DNA of 64,000 bases, from positions 36,127,810 through 36,191,809 of the forward strand of contig NW_004955404.1 in the NCBI RefSeq assembly GCF_000276665.1, written 5' to 3'. This document shows positions 47,136-60,779 of this stretch, piece by piece (the stretch's first letter is position 1; each line of letters opens with the position of its first letter). The DNA is from Chinchilla lanigera (Eukaryota; Chordata; Mammalia; Rodentia; Chinchillidae). A program made the translations under genes and the position numbers. The notes below the pieces were generated by a model that was not told the origin of the DNA, searched no databases, and saw only the letters and a program-made list of their open reading frames with translations.

Positions 47136-50100
47136 AAATAGAAGAAAAGGAAATAAGGTGTATTATGTACATGTTCCAATATACCATAACAAATATAAAC
47201 ATTAGGTACTATTAACATGGATTAATAAAAAACTTAAATATATTTAATCTATGAAAGAATATCCTAGAATTAAGTTCAAATATCTATCCTGTAGTAATGA
47301 AGTTGCTATGCAATTTTGGGTAGTCACTGATTTGATATTTTTCTAATTTAGCTGCTTTGAAAATTAGGGAATGTATGCAATATAGATAAACTTTTATGCT
47401 TTTTAGTTCTAAATCACAAGTGGATATCAAAAGCTTAACAATCTCTACAGAGTTATAGTTGGAATACAACTATATATTGCAGTTTTGAGAGTAGTTCAAT
47501 TCCCTATGCTGGCCGAAAATTGATTTGAATTATATAAAAATAATGATCTGCATGTAAATAAAAGGATGGAAAATTAAGAAGAATATTAATTATTAGGTGG
47601 TTAAACACTCTCACTTTAGAAAAAAATTAGGGGACATAAATTATAGCCATGTGGTAGCAAAAATAGGGGTCATGCCACAGGCATGTAAGTTAATTATTCT
47701 TTCTACAGTTGCATAATCATTATCTTTCCCAGTCTGTCACAAAAGCCTGCAAATTTCTGTGTGCATCTGTGGAAACAGTTTGCTATCACTTTTCTTTTCT
47801 TGGTAGCTTAGGACTTAAAACTACTTTGTCCAAATCTATATCACATGCCAACCTTTGCTATTATATCTGTGGCTTGTGCTGCTTAGTAGGCAGTGCTGTT
47901 GAGTAGAGCGCTGCATTGTTGTGCCTTAAATTCAAGCATCTGAAGACAGCCTTGTCTGTGTGCTACTTCGGCCACTCATCTGTGTATCACTCCATTGCTG
48001 TTGGTAATTTAGTTCTTTTAATTCTTTTTAAGATGATTTCTTTATATAGATTGTTTTTTAAAAAATTTCATATAGTAAGCTCTTGATTCTACAAAGAAAT
48101 TGTGTTTAGAATGTGCTTTTATATAAAAAAAAATACCATGGAATGGTTATTACTACACAGAGATTAAAAAAGAATTGAAATATGCTGAATATGGAACCAT
48201 CATAGTACCTGAAGCTAAACATGCAGATGTGAAAGGCATCTCATTAAACTTTAAGTTGGGAGCATCACATCTCTTAAACACATCATTGTTAACTGGCTAT
48301 AAATATACAAAATTGAAAATGTTCCTTTTGAAATATATGTATCAAAATATGAATATTTTATTTTACTAGACAACAAAATTTGTATTTATGTAGAATGAAA
48401 TAAAATGACTACCTTTTGCCTCATTTTCTTAACAAATTTGCCTGAAAACTTTATTGGGAGTAGGCATACAAATATGATTTTTAAGAGAATCTTTTGTATT
48501 TTGAGTTAAAAATGGAATATCGTTTGATTCAAATTAGACATTATTTATGTCACATTATAAAATATCAAGAGAGTAATCATTGCAGAGAGTAAAACATATC
48601 CTTTACAGAAGTGCAAAGATCTAAATTTTAAGAAGCTATTAATGCAATAAAAGATTATTTTTGGAAGTTTAATATCCATAATAAGTACGCCAGTAGTTCT
48701 TTGGTAAATATTTCTTGATTTCATAATTATAAATGTAAAGTTTTGTTATCCAGTAATTTTTTCCACAAATTAATGGATGATCATGAAAAGTAATAGCTAT
48801 TTTGACTATCTCTTGTACAGTTCTTATAATATCAAACAGGACATTTTTAAATGCAGTAAAAATGCAAATTTGAATTGACAGTTTTTCTAGAGCACTTCTA
48901 TTGGATCATATATCATGTAGTAAAATAAAAACGTCTAATTTCTAAATCCCTTTTAAAGTTAAAGGAGGCTTGCTATAAAAATTACATGTAATCAATATGA
49001 AGCAACTGTAAAAGTCACTGCATATGGCACCCTGCAATTTAATTTTCTCTTCATAATTGCCAGTTTTATTTTTAGAGTGCACATAAGAAATGAATGCTTT
49101 GGTATCCAAGTTACTCTATTTTATTATGATTTTAACCAAATATATAATTTCTCAAATCAATATTTTTAATGTTTCTTTTTCAGAAAAAACAAGCAAATAC
49201 TTAATTTTATATAGGATTTGCCATTTTAAAAAATAACATTCCTTCTTTTACAAAGATATATGTCAATTTATAAAGGAAAACATCTTAGAAATCATCTTTA
49301 CATATTAAAAATTAATCAAAAGTAAAAGTTTAAGTGTTAGTTATATATTTGTGTCCGTATATATATATATATAATTTTGCACATTTCAAATAAATACAGT
49401 GTACAGTATATCCATTCCTCATTACTCAGTAATCTGGAAAGAATATTGACATCTAAAAAGTGGAGCACTTTTAGTAATCAATTGCTAGTGAGTCACCTCA
49501 CTTTACAAATGGTCTAAGGAATTATTTCCAGCTCAGTGATGCTCTGCGCTCATAATTTAGTACTGTGACAATAGTGGGCAAAGAAAACGAATATGAAAAC
49601 GTAGACTCCTACCCTATGCCAAGTATTGTGTGAAAAATTCTTAGCAATGATATCAATCCTATTATTACCCAAATTTATATGAGTATTTATGTCAAATATA
49701 GTAAGATTATAAAGTTTAGATCAGAAATTTTGGGTGAGGGGAATAGGAAACAGTAATTGAAATTTCATAATCTGACATGTTTGGATATTTCCATTTAAGA
49801 CACTGCTTTTCAGTGAAATTTACATTGTATATATTATATTGTAACTTTAAAAAGTTATTTGAAGTAATATCACTTATATAAATTCAGAAACATTTACTCA
49901 AAACAACAAAATGGAGGGTTTTTTTTTCAGAATTTTCTAAAAATCAAGCAGAATTATTGATGCCTATTCTGATTTTAGAAGGAAAAATCTTTCCTAAAAT
50001 TCAAAGTAATAGTAATCTTACTTACAATAGAAATTTAAGATAATATTAAGATGTCTTAATAGAAGTTTTAAAAGCTACATATTTCTATCTTTATAATAGT

Positions 50101-52152
50101 CCCAGTTATTCAACATTTTTTTTCACATATGCCGTAGTAGTCCTTCAAATTGAGGGTGGGACACGTTCACTTCTGTTCCAGGATCATTTCCTTTTTTCCG
50201 ACCTTTGTTTATTTTTACGTACACATTCTGGTCATTTCTTCTGATGTCTACTCTACTTTTAAATATTTTTAAAGCATTGTGATATTCAACAGAGAACCTA
50301 TTCGTTACTTTCTAACAAAGTTCTGTTAGCATCTTTGGAATAGATTAGTCATATGTGTTGATTTTTAGATTTCTCTGTCTCTGTCTCTCTGTCTCTCTGT
50401 CTCTCTGCCTCTCTCTCTCTCTCTCTCTCTCTTTTTTCTCTCTTATATTGAGGACTTAATCAAATGTTTCCCTAGCTCCACCATTTCTCAGCGCAGTGCT
50501 TTAGGAGATTAATTGGAATTTTGTGCTGCACAATTGTTTTTATTAAAATTATTCCTTCCAGAGTCATCTGCACATCCACAGTGTTCTGTACGCCTCTGGA
50601 AACTGCTTACTATTAAAATTCTTCAACAACTTACTTTCAACCCCTTAAAATATTACATCTTAGAACTCACACCTCCGTGTAAGCTGTGCAGTCATATACA
50701 AAAGGATGACGGGTTAAGGGAACAAAGTGAGAGAACAAGAGAAAGTAGATATAATACCATCCTTTCATTTTTTAAAATGACAGTTTGCTATTTGAGGATT
50801 CATGATCACCACATTGAATATAAGCATGAGTTTCGTTTAAATCTCATTTAACATGACTTACTTATTGAACTTTGTCCCTATTGACTTCCTATTAAGTCAC
50901 TCTACCTGTTGCTGTTTTTATTTCATTGCTAATTCTTGGAAATGTACCAGAGGGAGTTGGTCACTGGGGATTTCCCTTCTAGTCTTTCCTTTTGTAACTG
51001 AAATTAGCATACTACAAAGGGGACAGTTTTGACCATACAAACAGCAAGAAAATAGAGGAACCATTTCAACTTAGAAAATCATAAAAATGAAATTTCAACC
51101 CCTAGGCGTGTATTTCTCAACATAAAAATAGCAAAGTCAATACATTAAAAATACATCATCTGGATATTCTTATATACATCTTTAAAAATCTGCATGACAC
51201 AAATAAAATATTTAATCATAAGCTACATCCTAAGATTGATTGCAGTTCCAATATTCCCTGCTTTAATCATAATTTACTTACATACATATACAAATAACTG
51301 AATTTGTGTATTAATTTTACAGTTTTAAGTTAATTTTCATTTATTATTTTATTTAAATCATGTTATCATAATACAAAATTATGGTACATGAGGTTAACTG
51401 ACTAATTTGTTAATGATTAAATAATTGAGCATATCTAGCTTTAAGTTATGAAATTTAAATATGTTACTGCTTTTAAAAATTCTTTTTCTATTAAATAAAT
51501 TTTGATACAGTTCACTTACAGTTTTTGAATTAATCTATAATAGCTAACATCATGACAAAGTATCAGTTACTGTCAGTAGGAAATAGAAAATTTTAATGTA
51601 GCACCGAGATCAAATGACGTATTGGTGTTCGATCTACATTTCTACAAGAGTACTCTAATACTAAGCAGTATCATTTTAGGAAAAATTATTTTGAAATACA
51701 GAGAAAATATATTTACTTTTGCCTTTATGCATTATTTATATCCTTACATCTTACTTTATATTTTAACATAAGCAATTCTTCCTGAAAGCATTTATGGACT
51801 TAGCTCTAGTTGTTACCGGAGTGTTTGATTTTAAAGCAAATGACATTACCTAGAGTCCACAAGGTTCTTTTATAATTGGAAGGCTTAATTTCATGATATA
51901 AAAATGTTGAATCTGGCAATAGCAATACATATTAATAAAATGATCATATTTTATAAAAACCATAAAGATGATCCCAATTCATAGACAAGTTTTATTCCTT
52001 GGAAGGGTTGTTGATTCAAGAAATATCATTCATTAATAATGGCATAATTGCTACACTGAATTTTTGTTGTTCATTGGAATTTTTTCTTTCTGCCCCTCTT
52101 CACTCCTTTTGTCATTAGGCTGTTAATGTTTTGCTTATTTGGACCAATGGTT
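47136..52152. other. Non-coding, nothing recognised except simple repeats
   Basis: A very AT-rich five-kilobase stretch with no SINE, LTR or LINE that I could recognise. A TC/TCTG microsatellite lies at 50371-50440 and a short AT run at about 49357-49373. A 112-codon frame at 50513-50851 has no recognisable motif. Confidence 0.45.
50371..50440. repeat. (TCTG/TC)n polypyrimidine microsatellite
   Basis: TCTCTG units followed by a pure CT run and a T/CT tail. Nearly all pyrimidine on this strand for about 70 bases. Confidence 0.95.
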
Positions 52153-52167
52153 AAGAAATAGAAAAGA

Positions 52168-52273
52168 GGGGGCTGGGGATTTAGTTCAGCGGCAAAGCGC
52201 TTGCCTGGCAAGCGCAAGGTCGTGAGTTCGGTTCCCGGTACCGGAAAAAAAAAACCAAAACAAACAAACAAAA
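52168..52273 (+). mobile_element. ID-type SINE, young
   Basis: GGGGGCTGGGGATTTAGTTC to TTCCCGGTACCGG, then an A-rich tail with CAAA units. A 14-bp TSD with one mismatch lies at 52153-52166 and 52274-52287 (AAGAAATAGAAAAG). Confidence 0.96.
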
Positions 52274-52628
52274 AAGAAATAGCAAAGATTTAAGAGATTA
52301 TGAAATATTGTCACATATTCTTTAAAGAGGTTTTAGTGAGAAGACAAGAATACGTATGATAGTGACCCCATAAGATTAAAAGGAATTGAAAAATTACTTC
52401 CACCTAATGAGTTTATAGGAATCCAGACATAATATAATGTATTACTTTGGGATTTGTGGTGATTTTTGTATCTAGCTTTAAACTATGAAATTGAAATATT
52501 TTACTGCTTGTAAAAATTCTTCATACCTATTCCACTACTAGTTATATATAAGTACAGAACAAGACAGATAATTATATAGAGTATATAGCATTTGATAATA
52601 AATAGCTATGTTTCTGGCTTAGTTGTTT

Positions 52629-52810
52629 AGCATATTATATTTTTTATTGTTTGGCTTTTTTATTTGCTTTTGCTTTTGTGTTTTGTAGCAGAATGTGCCT
52701 AAGTAGTCCAGGCTGGAATTCAATTGAGTATGAACTGACCTAGAACTCACAGTCATTCTGCCTCAGCCTCTGCAGCTCTGGGACCATAGAAGAGGGTACC
52801 CACTCTCAGC
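52629..52810 (-). mobile_element. B1-like SINE, diverged
   Basis: In reverse: T-rich tail, AAGTAGTCCAGGCTGGAATT, GACCTAGAACTCACAG, CTGCCTCAGCCTCTGCAGCT. An exact 11-bp TSD (CTTAGTTGTTT) lies at 52618-52628 and 52811-52821. Confidence 0.85.
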
Positions 52811-52877
52811 CTTAGTTGTTTCAGTGTGACTATTTTCCACTTGTAAAACTTGTTAACTGGAAAGTATTATGTCATTA

Positions 52878-53330
52878 TGATTGTTAATTTTGACAAGTCA
52901 ACCTGACGTGAGTAGGAACTCCTTCCGAGATTAAATTCTGGATGTATCTGTCAATAACTGACATGGAGGCCAATGAAAAGGGCAGGAAAGACCAACCTCA
53001 TTCACCCAACTTATGATTGGTAGCAACAAATATGCTTGTAGGGTGGAGAGGATTAAAAGGAAAAACAGTAATTGTTCTCCTTTTGGAAGTGCTCCAGTCT
53101 TTACCATTCTGAATGGACATTAGTCTCTAGTTTCTTCAGTTTTCCAACGCAGGTTCACACAGGCAACTCTAGTGAGCCTCTAGGTCTTCAATCTGGGATG
53201 GTTAGAGTATCCTAGATTCTTCTTATTCTATACATTCTTTCATCTTGGCTGGGTAGCTACTGAATCCTCCAGCTCTTCAGCTCACAGACAGCCACTGTAG
53301 ATTCTCCATTCTCTAGAGAATTCTGTCTAG
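52878..53330 (+). mobile_element. LTR fragment, MLT2-like (ERVL)
   Basis: TGATTGTTAATTTTGACAAG opens it, parallel to the LTR at 39317. Then come GGCCAATGAAAAGGGCAGGA and the cysteine-rich-looking CTCCAGCTCTTCAGCTCACA and CACTGTAGATTCTCC segments. The 3' terminus is not clear. Confidence 0.55.
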
Positions 53331-54401
53331 CTCATATTTTATGCTAGGGGCATCCTCACGCATCTCCTGTACACAGCATCTCTTCTTTGCCTTCAGAGGA
53401 ATGTCAAATGATTTATTGATCCCCATCATCCAGGTTTGGGTGTTCACAATAGGATGAATCTGAGTAACAGAATGTTTCACATGTACATATTCAATGTTCA
53501 ACTACAATTTTTGACCAATAGAAAAGTCCTTTTTCAACAGAATTAGAGATATAAACAAAATATCATGACAGTCTTTAAAGTAAGTAGACCAAGTCTATTT
53601 TTATATTATGGTACTATCCTACAAATAATAAGATGGTGTGAAAACACTTTGAAAGTCACATGGACAAAGGATGTCTGCATTACAGTTGGCTTTTCATTTT
53701 CCTTTCTTAGTGAAAGTAAATTCATCTAAGTTATTTTTTAATTTAAAAACTGAACTTTTCCACTTTTGTTTCCATCTTGGAATTTTACAATGATAGTGTC
53801 AAAAAGGAAAAAATGATATATGTTTTTCATGGGAGCTACTTGGAGTATTGTGAAAAGTAAGCTTTTCAAAGATATCTGCTCAAACATTGTGCTGCAGCAT
53901 TTCAGAATTGAAGGTAAGACTGTCACACTACTAGACATGGAATATTCTGATAAACATATACACAGAGATTATTCTTCACAAATCTTGTTGGTCATTCTTT
54001 TTTAGGCAAGAAAAATTGGCAAATAAAGTTAAGCTTCTCAGGTCTCATTTTATAATTGATAAAAATGCCTTAATTTGGATTTATATTTTTGAGATGTTTG
54101 ATAATACAATGTAATATCATATGAAGTCTATGTTTTTAGTCTTTTCCTGAAAAATTCCTGTTTACTCACACTTTTTTCAAAAGACGAAATCTCATCCTAT
54201 CTAAAACAGAATAAAACAAAAATAATTTTAAAATTTTGTCTTACATAATAAATTGTCTTACATAACTACTTACATGTTTGAATGTCCTCTTAGAGAAATA
54301 AACTTTCTACAGATAAGTTAACATAATCTTTTACTGATGATTTTTTTTCTAGATTATATATAGGAAATCATAGTCCACAGACAAGGTAAGCTATTTTATA
54401 A
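53331..54401. other. Non-coding, nothing recognised
   Basis: AT-rich sequence; only short frames. Confidence 0.5.
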
Positions 54402-54505
54402 TATTGTGTATTTGGCTATTAAGTTAATATTGTCTATTTGGATTTTAAGTTTATATTGTCTATTTGGATTTTAAGTTAATAATGTCTATTTGGATATGAA
54501 GTTCA
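54402..54505. repeat. 26-bp tandem repeat, four units
   Basis: Units at 54402-54427, 54428-54453, 54454-54479 and 54480-54505 share TATTTGG and AAGTT. The middle two differ at one position, the outer two are more diverged. Confidence 0.95.
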
Positions 54506-54610
54506 TCTAGTTATAGTAATTTTAACTTCAGAAAATTTAAACGTGTTGCAATTCTGGAGCTTATTTATCATGCCTGCTTGTATTTTTGGTATTTGTGATT
54601 GCTATTATTA

Positions 54611-54722
54611 TTATTATTTTATTTTATTTTTTTTTTGGTTTTTCTCCGGTACCGGGAACCGAACTCAGGACTTTGCGCTTGCCAGGCAGGCGCTTTTGCC
54701 ACTGAGCTAAATCCCCAGCCCC
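54611..54722 (-). mobile_element. ID-type SINE, young
   Basis: T-rich tail, CTCCGGTACCGGGAACCGAA through AAATCCCCAGCCCC. An exact 17-bp TSD (TGTGATTGCTATTATTA) lies at 54594-54610 and 54723-54739. Confidence 0.97.
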
Positions 54723-54739
54723 TGTGATTGCTATTATTA

Positions 54740-57544
54740 GTAACGCAATTTAAAAAATGTTACCAGCTTTACGATCGGATACTTATCCTAAAATATTGAA
54801 GAGAAAAAAATGTTGAAACAAAGAAATGACTTTATTTGAAAAGTTGGTGCAAGGAGAAGAGAGGAATACTCTTGTGTCAAAGCCCTTCTTGCTGTAAAGG
54901 CAACGAAGCGGAGGATTACAGAGGTGGCTAATGTGTGTCCCTGGTTAGTGAGTGCATTCTCACAGACAGTAGTCAAGATGATGCATAGCAGATCCTTACC
55001 ATATGGTCTTGAGATTATTTTCAGTTCTGCAGATCTCAAAAACAAAGATCACTATTTCCTTGGCGTTATTTCCTAGGGCTATTCTTTTCCCGGATCAGGT
55101 ACATTTTATACACTAGATAGCCAGAGTGTGGAAGCAGCTGCCTAAGGACCTCTTCTAAGTGCCAAACTCCCTCTACTGAGTGACTACATTTTCCAGGTAG
55201 TGAATGAAAACGTCCATAATGCTGGGTTTCAAAAGCTGTGTTACATAAAAAGGTGAATTACCGCAAATATTTTATATTCAGAAAAAAGTTCCAAATGTAA
55301 TAAAATAAAATCTTAAGTAATGGAATGCACTGGGGAGAAAAAGTATATAAAGTGCCTGTAGCACATTGTACACTTCTTAATAAAGGTTAAATAAATTCAT
55401 AAATATAAAGATACAAGTGACTTCTGTAGTTTAAATTGTGAAAAACTTGAGAGGTCCTATTTTCTCTTCTTTTGAGATTTTACTGCACAAGTAAATGATC
55501 AATGATTTGGGGGGGGCAGGAGATGGATACAGTGATAATAAATTAAACTTGTGTTGAACAAATATTCACACCCTCACCACACAGTCTGTCCGTATCACAC
55601 ATCTGAGATGTTGGCTTTGGACATAGGGCACATTAGGTCCCCGGAAATGAGAGGGGAAATGCCAGAATGCTTTCTCCTATTTATGCTTCTGACTCTTTCC
55701 AAGGTTCTAGAGATAACAAGTAAGGAGGACATCAGAATTTATGCTTTCAGGTTATATTGCGGCCACTCTAACCTTTCCACATCATTATAATTAAGAGATA
55801 AATATTTATTACTTGCCACTAAACCTTGTGGTGATATTCAAAGAAAGTTGACTGATGAAGTAAACATAGAAGAATTCAGCTAAGGTAGATGTAGTAATGA
55901 CTTAAAGGAAGAGCATGTGGGTAGATGCAAAGTATTCTAGCTTTTTGGACCTTAACTTAGATAATGGGCCCATTATTCTACTTATAAATAACATATGCAA
56001 CCTATTTGCATATGCATAACAGTAAAATTTACAAAAGACAGATGAGCAAGGAGAAATTTTTGAACAATACAGAAGCATTATGCTTATATATAAATCTATT
56101 TCCGATTAGCTCATATTCCTGAGAAAATAATATGTTCACATTGTATGTGTTATTCCAAATATTTTACAAAGTTTATACTTTAAAAATATTCTGAAGAGTT
56201 CAAAAATACAGATTATGTAGTTTTCCACAGAGGAAAATTGCATAAGCTTGCTTAATTGACTTCAAAAGCATTGATTTTATTCATTTCCTTTTTAGAACCA
56301 TAAAATTAAACTACTAAATATGTGAATGACATTTTTAGATGATTGTTTTGCTTTTTCACATGCATATAATATTATAGAGTGTTTATTTATCTTTCTATAT
56401 AAAGGCACATAATAGATTCATCTCTACTTTTTTTAAACTTTCTTATTCAAGTATTGAATTGGATGATTTTTCATTAGAGTACTTGGGACACTTTTTCATT
56501 AGGAGGCTGCAAAACTTCTGAGACATTTAGTTAAATATAAATTTAATGAAATTTCCTTAAGCTACTGTAAGATCAAGAACATCTATTTGAAAATGGAAGT
56601 TATTTTCAGATAAATTTTATGCTATTTTTGTTTTTCTTGTACAACAAATGTTTTAATAAGTTCACTATTAATTCAAATGATATTCATGAACCATAGTTTA
56701 AACATTTGTGTACAAAAACTGTACCCTGTAAATATTATCCTTGGAATCATATATTGAATGAAATATTAGAAATTAAAATAAAAATTTCCTTAGAGCTTAT
56801 TAATTTAAACAATCTAGGACACTTACATTGCTACCCAAACTTAGTATAGTATTACCCAAGTTAAACATATAGATTGCACTACCCAAGTGATACATACAAA
56901 TTGTGTTCAGAAGCTAATTAAAGGAAAAATTTAACAGAAAAACAGAATAACATACTGTCAGTATCTCTAGTTACGATTCAAAATCAAGTATTTTAATTTG
57001 CATTCCCTGCCATACTCAAGATTTGGCTTTGTTTGTTTTTCTGCTTTTCTATGTCAACATCTAGAACAAAACACAAGTTAAATGCCATTAAGGAAAAAAT
57101 AAATCTCTCTTGTGTTTATGTTATCTTAAATATTTTAGGATGGAAAATCTGAAGAAATACATTAAGTGATGTCACTCAGTAATTCTTCTACAATTCTAAG
57201 TAATTTCTGGGTGAATGAATGTGGTGCATTATGTATAAATAAATTTTAAGTGAACATGTAACTACATTTTTGTTTTTATCCCATAAATAATGTGTCTACT
57301 TAACTTGTTCTATAGACTTCATATTTAATGGTCAAAAACACATATCTGTGCCTTATCTTTAAAGTATTTATACTATGGTTCATAAATATCATTTTAATAG
57401 TGAACTTATTAAAATGTTTCCTGCACAGGAATAATGAAAATAGCATAAAAATTTATCTAAAAATAATTTCCATTTTCAAATAGATATTAGGAAATTTACC
57501 GTAGCTTAAGGAAACTGCATTTATAATTTTTTGGTGGACTGTCA
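54740..57544. other. Non-coding, nothing recognised
   Basis: AT-rich sequence. The part at 54820-55170 is slightly GC-richer with overlapping short frames but no recognisable content. Confidence 0.45.
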
Positions 57545-58640
57545 ACTGGTGGTCAGCTTTTAACACCCTGCTGAACTGCACCAGCATGATGCTGAGTGTG
57601 GAGGGCCCACCTGGGGATTGTTACCAACAATATAATAAAGAGAACTGAAGAGAAAGAGGTGGTGCTGTTTGTTCTCCTGGAGAAGCTTGTCATGCTGCCT
57701 TTCCTGATATGAACTTGGATGTTCTCATTGTTGGAAGAGCTTGGGACCTGGATGTTTCTGAGGATGGCTGTGGTGCTTTTCGGGGGAGCTCTGGTTCTTA
57801 CTTTGAGCATCACTTCCTGGCTCCAGAGTACAACCCTACAGCCAAGAAGGAAGAAGGCCTAGCTACTGCTCCAGCTGGCAGCAGACTTCAGCATTATCCA
57901 TGTGGTGCTGGTTTTCGGCACATGCAGAATCCAAGAGTTCTGAGGTTAAAAAGGCTTCCATTCAGATTTCAGGAGATGTGTGAGGTCAGGCAGTGTTCCC
58001 CTGAGAAGGCAATATGTGAGGCTGTGAGTGTGAAGCAAGAGGAGACCCTAGAAGTTTGGAGAAGCCAGGAATGTGGATTGTCCCAGGAAACCTGCAAAGA
58101 GGGATCAGAGAAGCCCTACAAGAGAAGCCACAGGAGCTATAATCATCAGAAGTGCCATAGGGGCAGAGTCACACAAACACTTTGGAGCTCACAACTTGTC
58201 ACAGATTGCTCTGGATGGTACACATGCAACAACAGGACTTAATATTTGCCCTCTTGGACTTTGGACCTGCTTTGGTCCCATTCCTTTGTATCCCCCTATT
58301 TGTAATTTTTGGAATGGAAATGTTTATCTCATAACATTGAATGTTGGAAGTGTTTAACTTTCTCTTCATTTGTACAGGGCTCACAGTTAAGAGTTTGCCT
58401 TACATCTTGGAGGAGACTTGGGACCTCCAGTGCAGGTCCCTCAGCCTGCTGGCGTAGACCCTTCATCCAGCTAACATAGACTTTCTAGCTTCCACCACTG
58501 ACCTTTGGCCTTCCAAGCACAGATCTGTGAAACAGACTTTCGTAGACTTTGTCACTGGCTCTAGGCCTCCAGCTGGACTCATGCAGGACATTGCCATGCA
58601 ATCCAGACCCTCAACTAAATTCTTTGGATTTTAGTGTGTG
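57545..58640 (+). mobile_element. MaLR internal region (non-autonomous ERVL-type), no LTR seen
   Basis: The block 58330-58430 (ACATTGAATGTTGGAAGTGT, GTACAGGGCTCACAG, GTTTGCCTTACATCTTGGAG, GACTTGGGACC) follows the internal sequence of MST/THE1-type MaLR elements, which precedes their 3' LTR. The upstream part fits the GC-richer internal region. A 177-codon open frame at 57709-58242 falls here. It has no retroviral motif, and MaLR internal regions are not known to code, so I treat it as incidental. The boundaries are approximate. Confidence 0.55.
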
Positions 58641-60779
58641 GGCAGATTTCCTCCACTCTTTTGTATTTGACTTTTTGGATGATTGTTATAAAAATAATTC
58701 TACAAATTATGTGCCCTGTATTAAATTGTTTCCCTCGCAAACTCTGACTACAATGAATCTATTACTATATTTATGATTATAGATGTACAATACAAATATA
58801 AGGAACAAATGAGAATAAATTTAGCTGTAGTAGACTTACATTTCTATAAACACTGTAGAATTCTAACGAATTTATCTTAGTGTTATAAGAACTTTTACTA
58901 TTTTACCAATTTTTACTATCTATTTCCACACAATGGGACTGAAGAGTGATCCTGTGAGATCTTTAAACATCTCTTTTTCTTAGTGTGTTCAATTGCTGCA
59001 CTATTTATACTTGGTTATATAGAACTTGCTTTATATTCGTGCATTTCCTCTATATTTTGCTCTCACGACCTCTTCTGTACCCATTAAAATTTTATTTAAT
59101 TTTTGGTTGTGTACCATCTAACTAAAACTAATCTAGCATTACTCAAGTGGTATGAAATCCAAATACTGGATTTTCTTTAAAGTAGAAATTGTAACAATAT
59201 TATAATTCCAATATTAAGAAATATTTAGGATTTATATATATATATATACTAGGTTTTTCTCACATTTACCTGGAATATGTATTTTTATGGCTATAAATGT
59301 GTAAGTTACATTTTAAGAAAAATCTTACAGCGCCACAATTATATACTGAAATATGAATGTATATACTGTAGTCAAGTATTACATTTTACTCACATAATGT
59401 TTAAGATTTTCAAATTATAGCAGATTTTTCCCATAACCCCTTACATTTTATAATTCAAAAATTTTGTTAAGAAGTACAGTAAATGTAATTTAGAATATTA
59501 TACCTGGTTAGGAACATTGTAGGGTGAGTCATTTAATGTTGATAGAAAATCTCAGCAGAGATTTTTGTTTTGTTTTTAATTTTCAAGAGGAGCATTAGCT
59601 GTTCCTGACATCAGAACACCCTGCAATTAGCCATGTGGGACTCATCGGCCATTATGGTCATACTGCCGCATTCTGGCCCCAAACTATTAGATACACAGTT
59701 TAAAAACTGTAGCCATTAGGGTGTAAAATTATCATAAATAACAGGTTATGTGTAGAAAACCAAGGATGTTTTATTCACATGGAAAATAATCTTTTGTTTT
59801 AAAATCTATTTTGACACATTAGAGTTTCTTCATATGTTTATTTTGTAAATATATGTAACCAAGTAGGTTATCATTCACATAGAAAGTAACTGATTAACAG
59901 CTATTGTCGAAACTAGATATTGTTTCATGTTTACTTGGGCACATATATATCATTCAAAGTTTTCTCCTTTTGATCCAGTATAGAACATCTACCATAATAC
60001 ATTCAACAACCATGCAGGCCACTGTTTGTTGCATTTTTTTTTCAGATTTTGACATGTCTTGCTGAAGCAGTAAGTTAAAGTTGTCTTTGGAATTAGGACC
60101 TAATTATCCCACACAGGTGTATGCCTGTTTCTGAAATTTAATGATTTGGAAACACAAAATGGAATAGTCATCTGTAACCCTCTTTCTTGGTAAATCTGCC
60201 CACAATGGTACATCGTGCTTCTTCTGCTACCTGTGTCTTTCTTAAATTTCTTTATTTAGTTCCAAAGCTAATGACTTTTTAATCTGCAAATCCACAATAT
60301 AAAGGTCTCCTATGGTGAACTGGTTTCCCTTAGTTTTTCCCCTTCCTCCTGCTTGTAAATTGGCTTCTATTAGATTAATTTATAGGATTTCATTAAAAGT
60401 AGAAGACGGCAATTGTCAGGAAATCCTATTAATCGCTCTTCAATTTCTTTTAATGCTACCACCTTGGCCAGCACACAGTCCACTTTCCAAAGCACACTAC
60501 ATAACAGTTTGTCAAAAATGTCCTGCCAAAGTAGAACAAAGGTGGAAGGAACTGACTATTCAGAATATTGCTAAGCATTTTGTTTTTCCTTGCACTGACT
60601 CTATAATTACCAAGTACACAGGTGCCTTATCAGTCTTCTTTTGTATGTGGGTGACTTCTACATCCAGGAGATACCAAAGAAACCAAGAAGAAATAAAAAC
60701 CTTATTTCCAAAGAAGGATTTTTGAAAGTACTATCAAAATCATATATTTAATTTACTAGGATTTAAAGAAATAATTCAA
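58641..60779. other. Non-coding, nothing recognised
   Basis: AT-rich. A short AT run lies at 59231-59249. A 137-codon frame at 60312-60725 shows no family motif. Confidence 0.45.

Noticed and set aside
60312..60725. 137-codon plus-strand open frame
   Set aside because: No recognised motif, AT-rich context and adjacent to an old LINE-1; probably chance.
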